A DNA stretch of 64,000 bases from Craspedostauros australis. Lineage: Eukaryota; Bacillariophyta; Bacillariophyceae; Mastogloiales; Achnanthaceae. How positions within the stretch are numbered: the first letter of the stretch is position 1; each line of letters starts with the position of its first letter. The notes below the pieces were generated by a model that made no database searches, was not told where the DNA came from, and was given only the letters and a program-made list of their open reading frames with translations. The position numbers and the translations under genes are program-made. Where the stretch lies: assembly GCA_026770025.1 (NCBI GenBank), contig JAMXDE010000005.1, positions 1,674,001 to 1,738,000 on the forward strand. The letters are read 5' to 3'. Shown here one piece after another: positions 43,538-54,217 of the stretch.

Positions 43538-45715
43538 ATGACCAGGCATGGTGCAGACATGGACATCCCCAACCCAAATGCAGATGAGTCCGAGGCAGGA
43601 ATCCCCATGAACAACAAGGATGACTCAACAGATAACCCTCATGCAGCCTACGACCTGAGTACAGGCGATTTGCTCACTGGGGACGAATTCGACTACGTCA
43701 TGCGACGTGAAGAAGAGTCCCCAGGATACACGCACATGGAGGAGAAGAATCAATTGATGGGTACAACAGTCACGGTCGGCAAGCTGAGGAATGCACGGTC
43801 ATGGACAGTGGTGGATGACAAATCAATTAAGCAGTGCGACGAAGAGCCTCAAACCAAGCTGGGCGTTGCGGGTTTCAACTTCAGCGAGAAACGCTTGGAA
43901 GACGACACCAATCGTGACCGCATCAACCTCCTGGGACTGGTGCAACATCTATGGCCTGGTGATTGGAAACTGCAAGTTGGCGCTCTCAACAGGCACATCA
44001 TCGCAGGCGCAATTGATGTCGGAAGCAGGCGAAACAATATCCCTGTGTCTGAGCGCGAACTGTGGGTGTTCTTTGGAATCATGCTTGTGGGGAAGCTGGA
44101 TTCGACCACGAAGCTCTGGGGCGACAGGATCAACGAAGGCTTTTGCAAGGTAAGAAATGTCACGACACACATGCCTTTCCATTGCTTCCGACACATCCGT
44201 GAGCACTTCATCCCATACTTGTTCTCAGACCCGGCCAGGCAACATGACGATAAGTGGTGGCAAATCCAACCTGGGGTCGAACTGTTCAACAAGCGTCGGC
44301 GCGACACCATCATTCCAGGACAGGTCAAAGTCATGGACGAAAGCATGACTGCATATAAGCCCCGTCTGTCGCCCACCGGAAACCTTCCCCATCTGACACA
44401 CATTCCGCGCAAGCCGGCACCGCTTGGGGTGGAGTTCAAAACCGTTGCCGATAGTGAAACCGGTATCATGCTTCATTTAGAGATTCAACGCGGAAAGCGA
44501 GAGATGGACCAGGCTGATCACGTCAGAGATTGCGGAAAGGCAACTGTTGCCTGTTCTCTGCGCATGGCTCTGGCAACACATGACATCGGGCGCAACAACA
44601 TCCACATCGACACATCAGACTTCGCCCTCCCCAACAGCATCTTCTTAGGGGATTCATGGTTCGCCTCTGTGCAGACGTGCTTGGAAATCGCGACAAAGAC
44701 CAAATCAGGATTCATTGGCATCATCAAGACTTCGTCTGCCGGCTTCCCCCTCAAGTTTCTACAAGAAAAGATGAGCGATTGGCCCTCTGGAACACAGCTA
44801 CTATTGCAACGCAACCATGATGATGGGGATGTCAATGGCAATGACTCCCCAACCAAGATATATGCCATGGGATACAAATACTCGCGCGTGTCTGTGATTC
44901 CATTTGTGTTCTCCTCTGGATCAGGTCATTTGGGGCCATCCACGCCCTACATCGCAAAATGGATCGATGACGAACGCAGGCATCGAATGAAGGAGGTTCC
45001 AAGACCCGAGGTGGCAAGTAAGTATTTCGGCGCTTCCAACGCTGTGGACACCCACAACCATGTCCGCCAAGATGTGTTGGGCCTTGAGAGGATCTGGGTG
45101 ACGAGGGACGGATATTTCCGCCTGGTTACGACTTTGTTCGCCCTCACTGTCGTGGATGCAATGAAGGCTTATACGTATCATCTTGGGGCTCGTCACAGGC
45201 ATAAACAACTAAGCCTGCGAACCTTCATCAACATGCTTGCGGAGGACATGATCTTCAACGACGAACATGCCACGCCACGGTGTCTGGAAACCACATCTAT
45301 TCTGGCACAAGGGCACGCCAGCGATGACGTGGACGGTGGGACGAAGAGATCCAACGAGCCAACCAACAGCGCAACCAACAACAACACCAGCAACAGTGAC
45401 AGCGGTACCAACAACAGCCAAACACAACAGGAACAGAAGCAATCACCATACCGAATTGGCGATCATCACCTTGTAAAAGCACAGAAACAGCTGTCAAATG
45501 TCTACAAGGACAGCAAAGGGCGCTTGAGACGTGGACAGAGATCAGCAAGAGGAAGATGCATCACCTGCAAGAAACTTGTGGGCTTCATCTGCGAACATTG
45601 CCCATCATCTGCACCTGAAACGCTCGTATGGTGCTGCCCAACAGTTTTGAAGAAAGGGAACACCAGCACATGCTTCCACACACACGCCACAAACAACGAG
45701 GGAAATGCAAACTAA
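43538..45715 (+). pseudogene. piggyBac-type transposase gene, 3' part (catalytic core)
   Basis: This is 725 codons to the stop at 45713-45715, intact apart from being cut off from its 5' part by A2. The catalytic aspartates of the piggyBac (DDE_Tnp_1_7) fold are readable: D267 in V-M-D-E-S-M, D372 in L-G-D-S-W-F and D504 in N-A-V-D-T-H-N-H, with spacing like the D268/D346/D447 set of the insect enzyme plus insertions. Near the C-terminus, after an N/T/S-rich linker, comes a Cys/His-rich zinc-finger-like segment (C-x2-C, C-x2-C, CC, C-x-H-x-H), as in many piggyBac proteins. The duplicated ATGACC supplies an ATG at 43538, and the adjoining LTR offers another in-frame ATG at 43487, so the core might still be translated. 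Confidence 0.88.
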
Positions 45716-46169
45716 TCCATAAATACACTGTTATACAATATGATCCGTATGCATCTGAAGAGGGCATCAAATGATTGATTGATTGATTGATTGGACTGTG
45801 CTGTCATCTGTTGCCAAGGTGTTGGCGATTCATCGTGAACGAAATTGTGAGGAGGGGATGTGGAGGTGATGTTTTTGATGAGTCCAAACGTGTCTGGGGT
45901 GCCCAAACACGTCTCGAATACCCAATTGCATTCGTGAATGATGGGGGTGCTTGACGTATCGTGTCATTGCTCGCCGAGAAAGAGAGCGACAGTCACCAAA
46001 CTTCAGGATAGTATATATAAACAATATACTATGCTACAATGGTAGTACGAGCACAGGAACACGCACACGAGCTGAGTGCGGAGAGTTTGACCGCGGTTGA
46101 TGCTGTTTCTGGCCTGTTTTTGTTCGGGACTTACGTATAAAATGTACTACATTCTACAGAGCAGTTTTT
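45716..46169. other. Right arm of the piggyBac-type element
   Basis: This is 3' untranslated and terminal sequence of the transposon. It holds a GATT tetranucleotide run (45772-45793). No gene was seen. Confidence 0.5.
45772..45793 (+). repeat. GATT tetranucleotide run
   Basis: Five consecutive GATT units follow the transposase stop codon by about 60 bp. Confidence 0.8.
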
Positions 46170-46235
46170 TGTGATCCAATTGTAGCCAACTGTAGCCAAA
46201 AACGTTGGCTACAGGCGGCGCTTGAAGGCACTAGA
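46170..46235 (-). repeat. Right terminal inverted repeat of the piggyBac-type element
   Basis: The minus strand starts CTAGTGCCTTCAAGCGCC at 46235 and contains TGTAGCC/GGCTACA words in both orientations. It is the partner of 34434-34515. Confidence 0.6.
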
Positions 46236-46565
46236 GAGGGAGCAGGTTAGAGACGAGAGCGAGCGACGATTGGCCTCGATCTGACCACAGATCTGTCCGA
46301 AGATCACGCAACAGGCTCACGGCATGTCATTCAAACCACAATCAGCAGTCATCACACCTATTACATGATGTTATGCAACACAAGCTCCATGAAACTGAGA
46401 GACTACGAAGGCAACCTGATATAGAATAGAATACTAGATAAGAACTACCAGTGTCCATTTCGGTGGAAACAGATTACGGATACTCCACAAGCGAAGTTTG
46501 TTGCCGACATGGCCATTCGAAAGCATGACCTTGGTATCGCCATGTGACGCGCAATGATCGACAGC
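46236..46565. other. Intergenic, right of the piggyBac-type element
   Basis: No gene was seen. The stretch includes the 3' flank of the minus-strand gene ending at 46566. Confidence 0.4.
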
Positions 46566-47926
46566 TCAATCATCGAAGCAGCCCGGTGGAGTTGGACAGA
46601 TGGATGGATCAGAGCCTGCAATGCCAATGAAGTTAGCTTTGGCGTACTCAATGAGCTTCGTCGTATTCACATCCTCACCGTCCATCGCGGCAAGGTTTGC
46701 GCCGACGATTATCGCGCAGTTGCTGAGCGCTGGCGATGCACGTGAATACTCCAAGAAGTCACAGAAGGTATCAAAAAAGAGCGTGCCCTTGTCGTGCGCG
46801 ATGAAGTACCCCGCCATTACGAGGAAGACGACTTCGCGTTCGGTAAGACGGAGATTTTGACTGATTGGTGTTTCCCCGGCTGGTCCGAGCAGTTCTGCAA
46901 TGGAAGGTCGTTCAACAACGCTCCTCAAGTATCCAGCGAATAGGTTGATCACAGTCGTCTCGAGAAAGAATGGTCGCACAGGAACTTGGCCTTGCACGAA
47001 GTCGGTAAATCCATCCCCGATATTGATAGCAGAGGCATCATATGGCAAGAAGAAACGTTGCCCAGTCGGATCGTTGATCACGCCGCCAATCGTCCCTGTG
47101 TCGGTCAGTGTCCCAGTCGCAATCGTACCAGTCGTGAGCAGAGGGTTGTCAAAGCCACCAGGGAGGCCTTGTTGGATCCCCCCTTGCAGACGTTGGATCA
47201 CTTCGTCGGTTACGAGTGGAGACTGGCCGAAGATTGCCTTCAGCAAGGCTGTTTCTGTCAAGACTTGCCCCTTAATGCCTATCAATTGGATTTTCGCCAG
47301 TTGTGTGTTGTCGATGGCAGGATCCAACGACCAAAACTTGATGAGCTTCTTCAGAGTGTCACAACAAACCTCAGTGAACTGTCCGTTTCGTCCGATCCCT
47401 GGATTGCCCGCCACGCAGGCATCTAAGCCTGTGGCACTTGCGAGCGTGTTAGCAATGGTGCCTCCTGCCGCCAAATTAATGATACTAAACTGCTCAAGCT
47501 GCCGGAGGAGCTGCTTGTTTTGGATTTGAGTAAGATGCCCGTAGAACCAAGCAGCTTCGCTGCGCCTCCATGCCTCCGCGTCAACTTCCGCTTCATCTGA
47601 CGAGAATCCTACTTGCTTGGAGTTCTTGGATTGGGAGCCGCCGCCGGCACCCTTGAGGTTGCGGGTCTTCTGCATCATCACTTGAGTTTCTATTGTGATG
47701 GCGGAAGCGGGAGGAGGATATGCATTGAGCGATGATGGACGATGTAGACGTATGTAGGTGCAAACGGAGATGTGAGTTGGATGGTCATCCACGCAGTTGT
47801 TGGGCACCTGCAATCTTCGGCAGGCCTGGAGCATCTCTTATTGCTTTGCGTACCTTCGCCCAAGGTGAAGCCCATGACGGAGCTCATGATGGAGAGGAAC
47901 AGAGTTGCTTTGCCGAAGGAAACCAT
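46566..47926 (-). CDS. Signal-peptide-bearing protein of unknown family (2 exons)
   Basis: Exon 1 is 47854-47926 (ATG at 47926) and exon 2 is 46566-47689. The 164-bp intron (GTACGC...AATAG) joins phase 1 to phase 1, giving 1197 nt and 398 residues. Exon 1 encodes almost only a signal sequence (M-V-S-F-G-K-A-T-L-F-L-S-I-M-S-S-V-M-G-F). A phenylalanine after the small residue G would allow a plastid-type G|F cleavage context, but secretion is equally possible. The mature part is helical, with a polar linker at about 30-55, an A-W-F-Y-G-H-L-T motif, a G/T-rich middle (T-G-T-I-A-T-G-T-L-T-D-T-G), eight or so cysteines, and a C-terminal tail P-S-I-C-P-T-P-P-G-C-F-D-D. No family was recognised. Without the intron the first exon is out of frame, and an alternative upstream reading in exon 2 has no signal peptide. 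Confidence 0.7.
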
Positions 47927-49230
47927 GATGAAGAGATCGGATGCTTGGGTCAGAGTAGAATAGAGTATTGGTTTGTGAGTGCTGCTGGTTGCTGGTTGCT
48001 GTCCGTTGTATGTTGCTCGTTGTTTTGGTTGTCAGCGAATGCTTTTTGTGAGGACGAGGAGTTGCGACGACCAAACTTCATCCACGAAGAAGCGCGAGAA
48101 GAGCATCTGTGGCCGTAGGTTTGTGTTGTGTGTGCATGCGTGCATGGAGAGGACGAGCCCCATGTATCGTACGGCGAAAGATCGGAAACACAATCTCTTG
48201 CTGGCAACTTTCGGAGCGCCTCTCGCGTTGCAGTTGTATCATGAAGCGGAATGCAGCGAAAGCTCGTCAAGTGAACTCGGTCTTTCTGGCATGAGCGAAC
48301 TGGAAGTGCTCTGGTGATAGTATTTTCGTTACCGGGATGTGATCCTGTGCCTCTTTTGCTCCCATCATTGATTCAAGAGTTCCAGTGTCGAGATTGGCTC
48401 TGCATTTACTCGTCCACAAGTACCACTGGTGTCAATGCAGGGTCAGCAGGACAGCACACAACTGTCGCTCTCGGACCGCGTTGGGTGAGCGCGAGTGGGG
48501 TTGCAACACAGGGGTCGAGGCAACGGAAGTTCGCCCTCCTTGCGGCGACGACTCGCGAAGAGTTGGTTTCGCGTCCCACAAGTCAGAAGATGGCGAAAGG
48601 GAGCCAACGGAAATTGGTTGGACGCACGGTGCGACACAAGGACCACAAAGAGGGGGCTGTTACAAGAGTGGAGAACTGGTACTCCTCGCATGATAGTAGT
48701 ATTTGTGGCGACGATCCTCGAAAAGACCAACAAAGAAACCAAAGCAAAAAGTGAGCACAGAGAGGTTCCAGTGACGAGGTACAGAGACACCTGCCAGACA
48801 CAACAACGTGCGGTGACGATGTCTTAACTTTCCGCAAGCTCGCCTTCTTCCATAGGAGCCCCTCGAGTGAGTCGACCAACACTTTGAAATGGACATTCTA
48901 ACTTTTCATCTGCGATATCCAAACCAAGCACATATACGTAATCCCTACAATCTGATTATACATAATTAACCGTTACATTTTTGTTAGATCCTTATTTTAA
49001 GTTTTATGGAGTGATCTATGTATGTATAGCAGTCACGTTGGTCCAACAGCACAAAACCCGTTGTTGTTGGCAGAAGGTTCTATCATGTTCTCATGTATTT
49101 ATCATGAGGTGATCAGTCACGGACTTGCTTCCGAAGGTGTCAGTCGTTTGGTACGCGTTAATTACACGTTGGCATGTGGCACCTGATTCCACATTCTGCT
49201 CGTCACAAAACACATGACACAAAACACATC
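47927..49230. other. Intergenic, A+T-rich to the right
   Basis: This is upstream of the minus-strand gene at 47926. Open frames up to 146 codons have no motif. Bases 48900-49230 are strongly A+T-rich. No RNA gene was seen. Confidence 0.4.
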
Positions 49231-49986
49231 TGTTGGAAATCCGGGGTTAAGGTAGTAGATTAATCTGTTATCAATCTGTACCAATTTAGAACTGTGAGAA
49301 CAAACTCCTTGACTCTTCAATTCCAATTCAACAACAAGCGTAATCCGTAGCAGTTCACCATGATCATGCACTTGTTCATGGTTGCTTTCATCTGCTTCAT
49401 CATCTTGCTCTCATGCTCTCTTCTGCAGATTCATCATGCATCATCGTGGTGATTTGCATCTTCTACATTCGAGCAGCATCTCTCATAGACGCACAGGTAC
49501 CTTCAGCATGGGTCTCAGCCTGATCGATCCCACATGGCCCTCGGTTCCTCAGTATTCCTCCTGCGCTATCATCACATACTCACCGGTCATGTTCAAACCA
49601 TGTCGCGTTGTCATTCGTGCTCTTGAGCGGATAGGGGCATCGCCTCCATTTCTCTTTCTCAGAGAAGCGATCCCTTGTCCGTCGATGCGCATCAACATGT
49701 CTAATATATATTGACGATGTCGCCCATAGTCTTGGTTCATGTGCGACTACATCCCTTGTGGTCGAACCATAGGTTCGCCCTCATTTCAGCGGTGGTGCAT
49801 GGATAGGCTCCATGGCGGGACATGATTGATGTTGATGCCATTCATGGACAGAGGGGTGATGGGGGACAGGCTGCAAGGTGGTCCGAGTGTTATCAACAAA
49901 GTTGATCTCGTCAAGTTGTGAAGATATTATTGGGAGGTGCGGCAATCATGGGTATCTTAGTAAAAGCGTACCCCCGATTCCTGACA
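49231..49986 (-). repeat. 3' LTR, family B
   Basis: This 756-bp LTR starts TGTTGGAAATCCGGGG and ends CGATTCCTGACA, matching the solo LTR at 23304-24057 over its full length with scattered differences. Confidence 0.9.
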
Positions 49987-50071
49987 CCCTTCCATTGTCG
50001 CATCGACAATATATCATTCTTGACTCCACGCTCCCTTGCCCTTCATCACCACCATCCTTCTTTCTGTTCCA

Positions 50072-52525
50072 TTAGTCCAATTCTGACCTTGGCTGGATGA
50101 TATCGCCCTTGTGTCTGTCGTAGATCTCCTTCTTCGTGTTCTTGGTGAATCCGTCTGCGATGTTGTCCTCTGAACGTACGAACCAGGCTCTAGCCTCTCT
50201 GTTCGCAATCAGTTCTCGAATGAAGTGATGTCGTATGTCGATGTGTCTGGTTCTGGCGGATGTGGATGGGTTGGAAGCGATGAAGATTGCTCCCACGTTG
50301 TCAACCATCACGTCTGCTGGTCTGTGCATCTCCAACCCGATGTCTCTCATCAGTTGGGTGAGGAAGCGGATCTCCTTTCCGGCCTCCGATAGTGCAACGT
50401 ACTCTGCTTCCGTTGAACTCAGTGTCACGCTGCGTTGTGCCTTCGATCTCCAGATGATTGGCACTCCTTGTAGTAAGACGACGTGTCCTCCTACGCTGAT
50501 GCGATTGTCCTTGTCGCCAGCGAACTCGCTGTCGGTGTATATGACAATCTTCCATGCATCGTTCTCCAATGGACTGGGCTTCATCTTCAGTCCATACTCT
50601 CTCGTGTCCGACACGAACTTCATGACCCTTAGCATTTCCTTGTATGCTACAGCTGTTGGTCTGTCCAACACCTTGTTCAGTTCTCGTACTGCGTTGGCGA
50701 TGTTGGGTTGAGAGTGCTTCACCAAGTATAGCAGCATACCTACTCCGCTTTGGTATCTGCTGTGCCATTCCTTGTCCACCTTGGGCGAGTCGCTTTCCCT
50801 CTGGATGCCTTGCCCTGGTGTTCCTAGTGTACCGTACCGTTGTAGCTTCATCACATCGTCCTTGAACGTCTCGGTGATGTTCTTGATGATGTGCGGTTGG
50901 TTCACCCAGCAGTTCGTGTGGTCGTGGTTGAACATGATCCTGCAACTGAGATAGTCTTCAAGATCCTCTTCCACCTTGACTCCGAACCGCTCTGCCTTGA
51001 TATCCCTTACTAGCCTCTTCAACTCCTGTTCATCTCCGATGCATAGGCAGTCGTCAACGTAGGTTCCGATCAGCAGCAGTCTCCCTTCCTGATCCCGAAT
51101 CAGGAGGCATGGATCTACAGTGCTCTGTCTAAACCCCAGTTTGAGTAGGATGTCGACCAGCTCTTTGTTCCATTGTCTGGCACTCTGCACGAGTCCGTAG
51201 ATGGTTTTCTTGAGTAGCAGGCATTCGTCGGCTTCGTGCTTCATGCCCTTCGGGCATCGCATGTAGATCTCTTCTTCGAGTTCTCCATGTAGGAATGCTG
51301 TCTCAAAGTCGATAATGATGCTGTCCAGGTGTAACAACATCTTCATTGTGAGCATAACACGGTAGGTTGCGTCATGTATCACTGGTGCGTGGTGTGCTGA
51401 GAAGTCGACTCCTGCGATTTGCGAGTATCCGCATGCCACGAGTCTGGCACGAAACACACTGTTCCTCTTCTCCTTGAACACCCATTTGGTCTTCACGCAC
51501 CGCCGATCCTTCGGCATCTGGTTCATCTTGATCTTCTCCCATACTCCTCTTCTGGTCATATCATCGAACTCCTTATTGATGGCCTCCCGCCATTTCTTTC
51601 TCTTCTCAGGATCTGCATGATCCCAGCACTCCTCGAATGTCGTAGGGTCTAGCATCATTGCGACATTAGCATGCTCGTACCCCTCTTCGAGTGATTGTTG
51701 ATCCAATCCTTGGCTCGCAGTGATGAAGTCATCGAGTCTCATCTTACCATGAGTGGTGTCTATCATCATGCCTGCGACGTCTCTGTTGAATGTTGACCAA
51801 TTCGTGTGGAAATTCTGTCCTCCTGTTGCCAATGGTGTGGTAGTCGTAGTTGGAGTGATCTCATTCTCTCCTTCTTCTGATTCTGACTCCCCACTGGATC
51901 CTTGGTCTCGTTCCTCCATAGGAATGGGTGAATTATTGAACCCTGCGAGAGCCTTCGGCATCCTTGGCATGTGCCCAACAGGTGTTGCGACTGGGACCTC
52001 GTCTGGCTCGTCCTCGGCCGACTCGTATTGTCCTTTCTTGTCGTCCCTTCCGGATTCATCGTCATTGTCATCGTACGATTCATTGTCCCCTTGGGTGGGG
52101 AGCAAGTCATCTTGCCCTTGAGCAGCGTCTTCTGTATCTATATCAATTCCGGCTCCTCTGCTCTGATCTGCGTCGTCGGTCTCCATTCCCTTGATGGTGT
52201 CCTCACGTCGCTCCTAAGTTACTCTAGTATTCGGAGAAGGCATCCCCGATGTAGAGTCGTCATCTTCCAGGTCTACTAGTACTGACCTGTTGGCATTCGT
52301 AATACCCTTGAATTGCCCATATGACTGGTTCATCCATGTCACGTCTCTTGTGATCAGGATTCTTGTTGTAGCTAGATTCATCATTCGGTATACACCACTA
52401 GCATGCGATTGTCCGTATCCGACGAACATAGCTGGCTTGGATCTGTTATCCAGCTTCGCCTTGATTGTTCGTCCTCCGATGTGGACCATGCCTATTTCAC
52501 CGAACGTACGCAGTCCATCTACGTA
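50072..52525 (-). pseudogene. Pol remnant, family B (one in-frame stop, 5' truncated)
   Basis: On the minus strand the frame enters at 52525 in the integrase C-terminal region (L-R-T-F-G-E-I-G, F-V-G-Y-G...N-Q-S-Y-G-Q-F-K-G). It meets one in-frame TAG at 52214-52216, then continues in the same frame through an acidic linker, RT (T-A-F-L-H-G-E-L-E-E-E-I-Y-M and active site Y-V-D-D) and RNase H (T-D-S-E-F-A-G-D, S-S-T-E-A-E-Y) to TAA at 50072. The RT-RNase H half is 704 codons without a stop. It resembles family A polymerase in motif order but is clearly a separate lineage. Missing gag, protease and integrase core make it non-autonomous. Confidence 0.85.
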
Positions 52526-53327
52526 TGTCGAGATGTACATGTGAGTATATGTCGAGATGTACAAGTATATGTGCATCGTTCACCCGCTATTCTCTCATAC
52601 GCACTTGGACGGTATAACTACATTCGTGTCGATAGTATACTGTGATTCGTCAGAATTACAGGGGAAATGGAACACACGAAAATGAGCAGAATTTCTGGAG
52701 GAAATTTGCAATCGACGATTTCTGAGAGAATCGGAAACATCGTCCGTCCATCCATCAATGGTACCAAGAGAATCTCAAGGTACTTCCCAACTAAACCTCA
52801 GATGACGATATCATCTGACAGACTACTGCATCACCAATGGAACATGACATCTGGAGAGCAGAAGGATGCCTACTGACGTCAACAGGATGTCATCATGTCA
52901 CCACGTCGACATCTGTCTCCAAGTCAGAGCAGGAGGCGAAGATCCGATGACCGAAGGGCATCAGCATCATGGATACAGAAGGTGAACTTCAAATGGCAAG
53001 TACTCATGGAGTAGGAGCCAGTACTGAATGAACGGAGTGTCGAATACGGAGTACACATCGAACACGGAGTATCGTGTAGCGCGAGCACACGATGTTGAGA
53101 GAGAGAGAGAGAGAGAATACAGAGAGGAACGAGAGAGCATCTCACGTACCGACTCATAGTCGGAGACCGAATCTACGAAACAGATTGAAGCACCAAGAGC
53201 ATCGGGCAAGAGAACGGGCGTACACCGAGAGGATCGGAGTAGCCAAGTAATGAAATAGCAAACAGACGACTATCAACCAACACCATCTTCCACGATCGTA
53301 GGTTACCGTGAGCGGAACTTGCCAACA
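52526..53327 (+). repeat. Isolated family A LTR (plus orientation)
   Basis: This 802-bp LTR starts TGTCGAGATGTACATG and ends CTTGCCAACA, the reverse complement of the A1/A2 LTRs, with more divergence (for example an extended GA run near 53097-53116). No matching direct repeat flanks it (TACGTA on the left, GGACAA on the right), so it is not a simple solo LTR. Family B pol is on the left and the duplicated 258-bp segment on the right. Confidence 0.88.
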
Positions 53328-53585
53328 GGACAACACACAAGAGAGGTCAGGAGAAGGTGTCTCTTGCCACCCAAGTAGTCGTATCCAACGCGATCTTCCG
53401 TTTTGTTGCCAACGTCGGCAAAAGCAGATGCGTGCCGTTCATCGCCGCGTTGGCTGTGGCTGTTTCGCGAAGCATTCTCTTCGCCACAGACAAAGTTCGC
53501 GCAGATCGAAAATGCGGCATTTTCGTTGCGTCCATGATTCGGTCTTTGTGCTTCTCATTTGGTACACATGGGTACTTTCATAGGC
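53328..53585 (+). repeat. 258-bp segment, copy 2
   Basis: This matches the reverse complement of 16725-16982 with about three mismatches. Its left edge coincides exactly with the end of the family A LTR. Confidence 0.85.
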
Positions 53586-54217
53586 GGGTCACTTCTAGAC
53601 ATAATTGACTGGTTGATACAGCCGACCCATACGACTCCAGAGCATCATCCGCAGGAAGAAGACGGGACACACAACGGGAATGCAAGCCATGTGCATCACC
53701 CCGCAATGGAGACCCAAACTTAACGGTTATAACGGCCACACATGGACCATTATCCTAAGTAAGGACAATTCGAACCATGTGCGACAACGGCCATTTGATG
53801 GCAATGCGGAGCTCACAAAATGATCGCCCGCGGCGACAAAATCGACACACAAACAAAAACTCAAAAACACGGAATGCGCTATCGATGACACCAATTGCAA
53901 ACCCATCAGAGAAGATGCAATCGGATAGTGAAGCCGGACCAAGACCCGCTTCGAGCAAATGAGAAACGAAGGAGGTCGAACACGAGGAGATTGAGGAACC
54001 TGCAAGAGAAAGGAGAAAGAGAGAAGAGAAACAACAAGCAGAGAAGCGATGCAACAAGCAACACCCGAAATGCGCACAATTTGGAAAAGACGACAGAATT
54101 GTCACACTCCTCGCTTCGGATAACGCTTCCCGCAACGCTTGCTCAGGGGTAACCTAGCAACAAAACAACGCCTTCTACACCACTTCACGCCTTTCACCGT
54201 CTTCTTGAGTCCTCACC
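53586..54217. other. Upstream region of the 757-codon gene
   Basis: No gene was recognised. A+C-rich sequence from about 53760 to 54217 fits a 5' leader or promoter of the following gene. Confidence 0.4.

Larger units (their letters stand above)
34434..46235 (+). mobile_element. piggyBac-type DNA transposon, interrupted by A2
   Basis: An imperfect inverted repeat pair brackets the transposase gene. The left end starts CTAGTGCCTTCAAGAGCC at 34434, and the right end on the minus strand starts CTAGTGCCTTCAAGCGCC at 46235. Both continue with clusters of TTTTTGGCTACA / TTGGCTACA. Without the 7.9-kb A2 insertion the unit would be about 3.86 kb. The TTAA target duplication typical of piggyBac was not found at either end (GAAG versus AGAG), so the exact ends, or the superfamily rule here, are unsure. 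Confidence 0.55.
49231..52525 (-). mobile_element. Family B Ty1/copia element, 3' part only
   Basis: Minus-strand order: truncated polymerase (52525 down to 50072), polypurine tract GGAAGGG (49987-49993) and 3' LTR (49231-49986). Everything upstream of the end of integrase is missing, cut at 52525 by a family A LTR. LTR sequence ties it to the solo LTR at 23304-24057. Confidence 0.85.

Noticed and set aside
34430..46239. TTAA target duplication for the piggyBac-type element
   Set aside because: Bases beside the inverted repeats are GAAG and AGAG. No TTAA is at either end, so no duplication is claimed.
52214..52576. 120-codon minus frame starting in the LTR at 52576
   Set aside because: The first residues are LTR sequence. 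Only the part from 52525 is family B polymerase.
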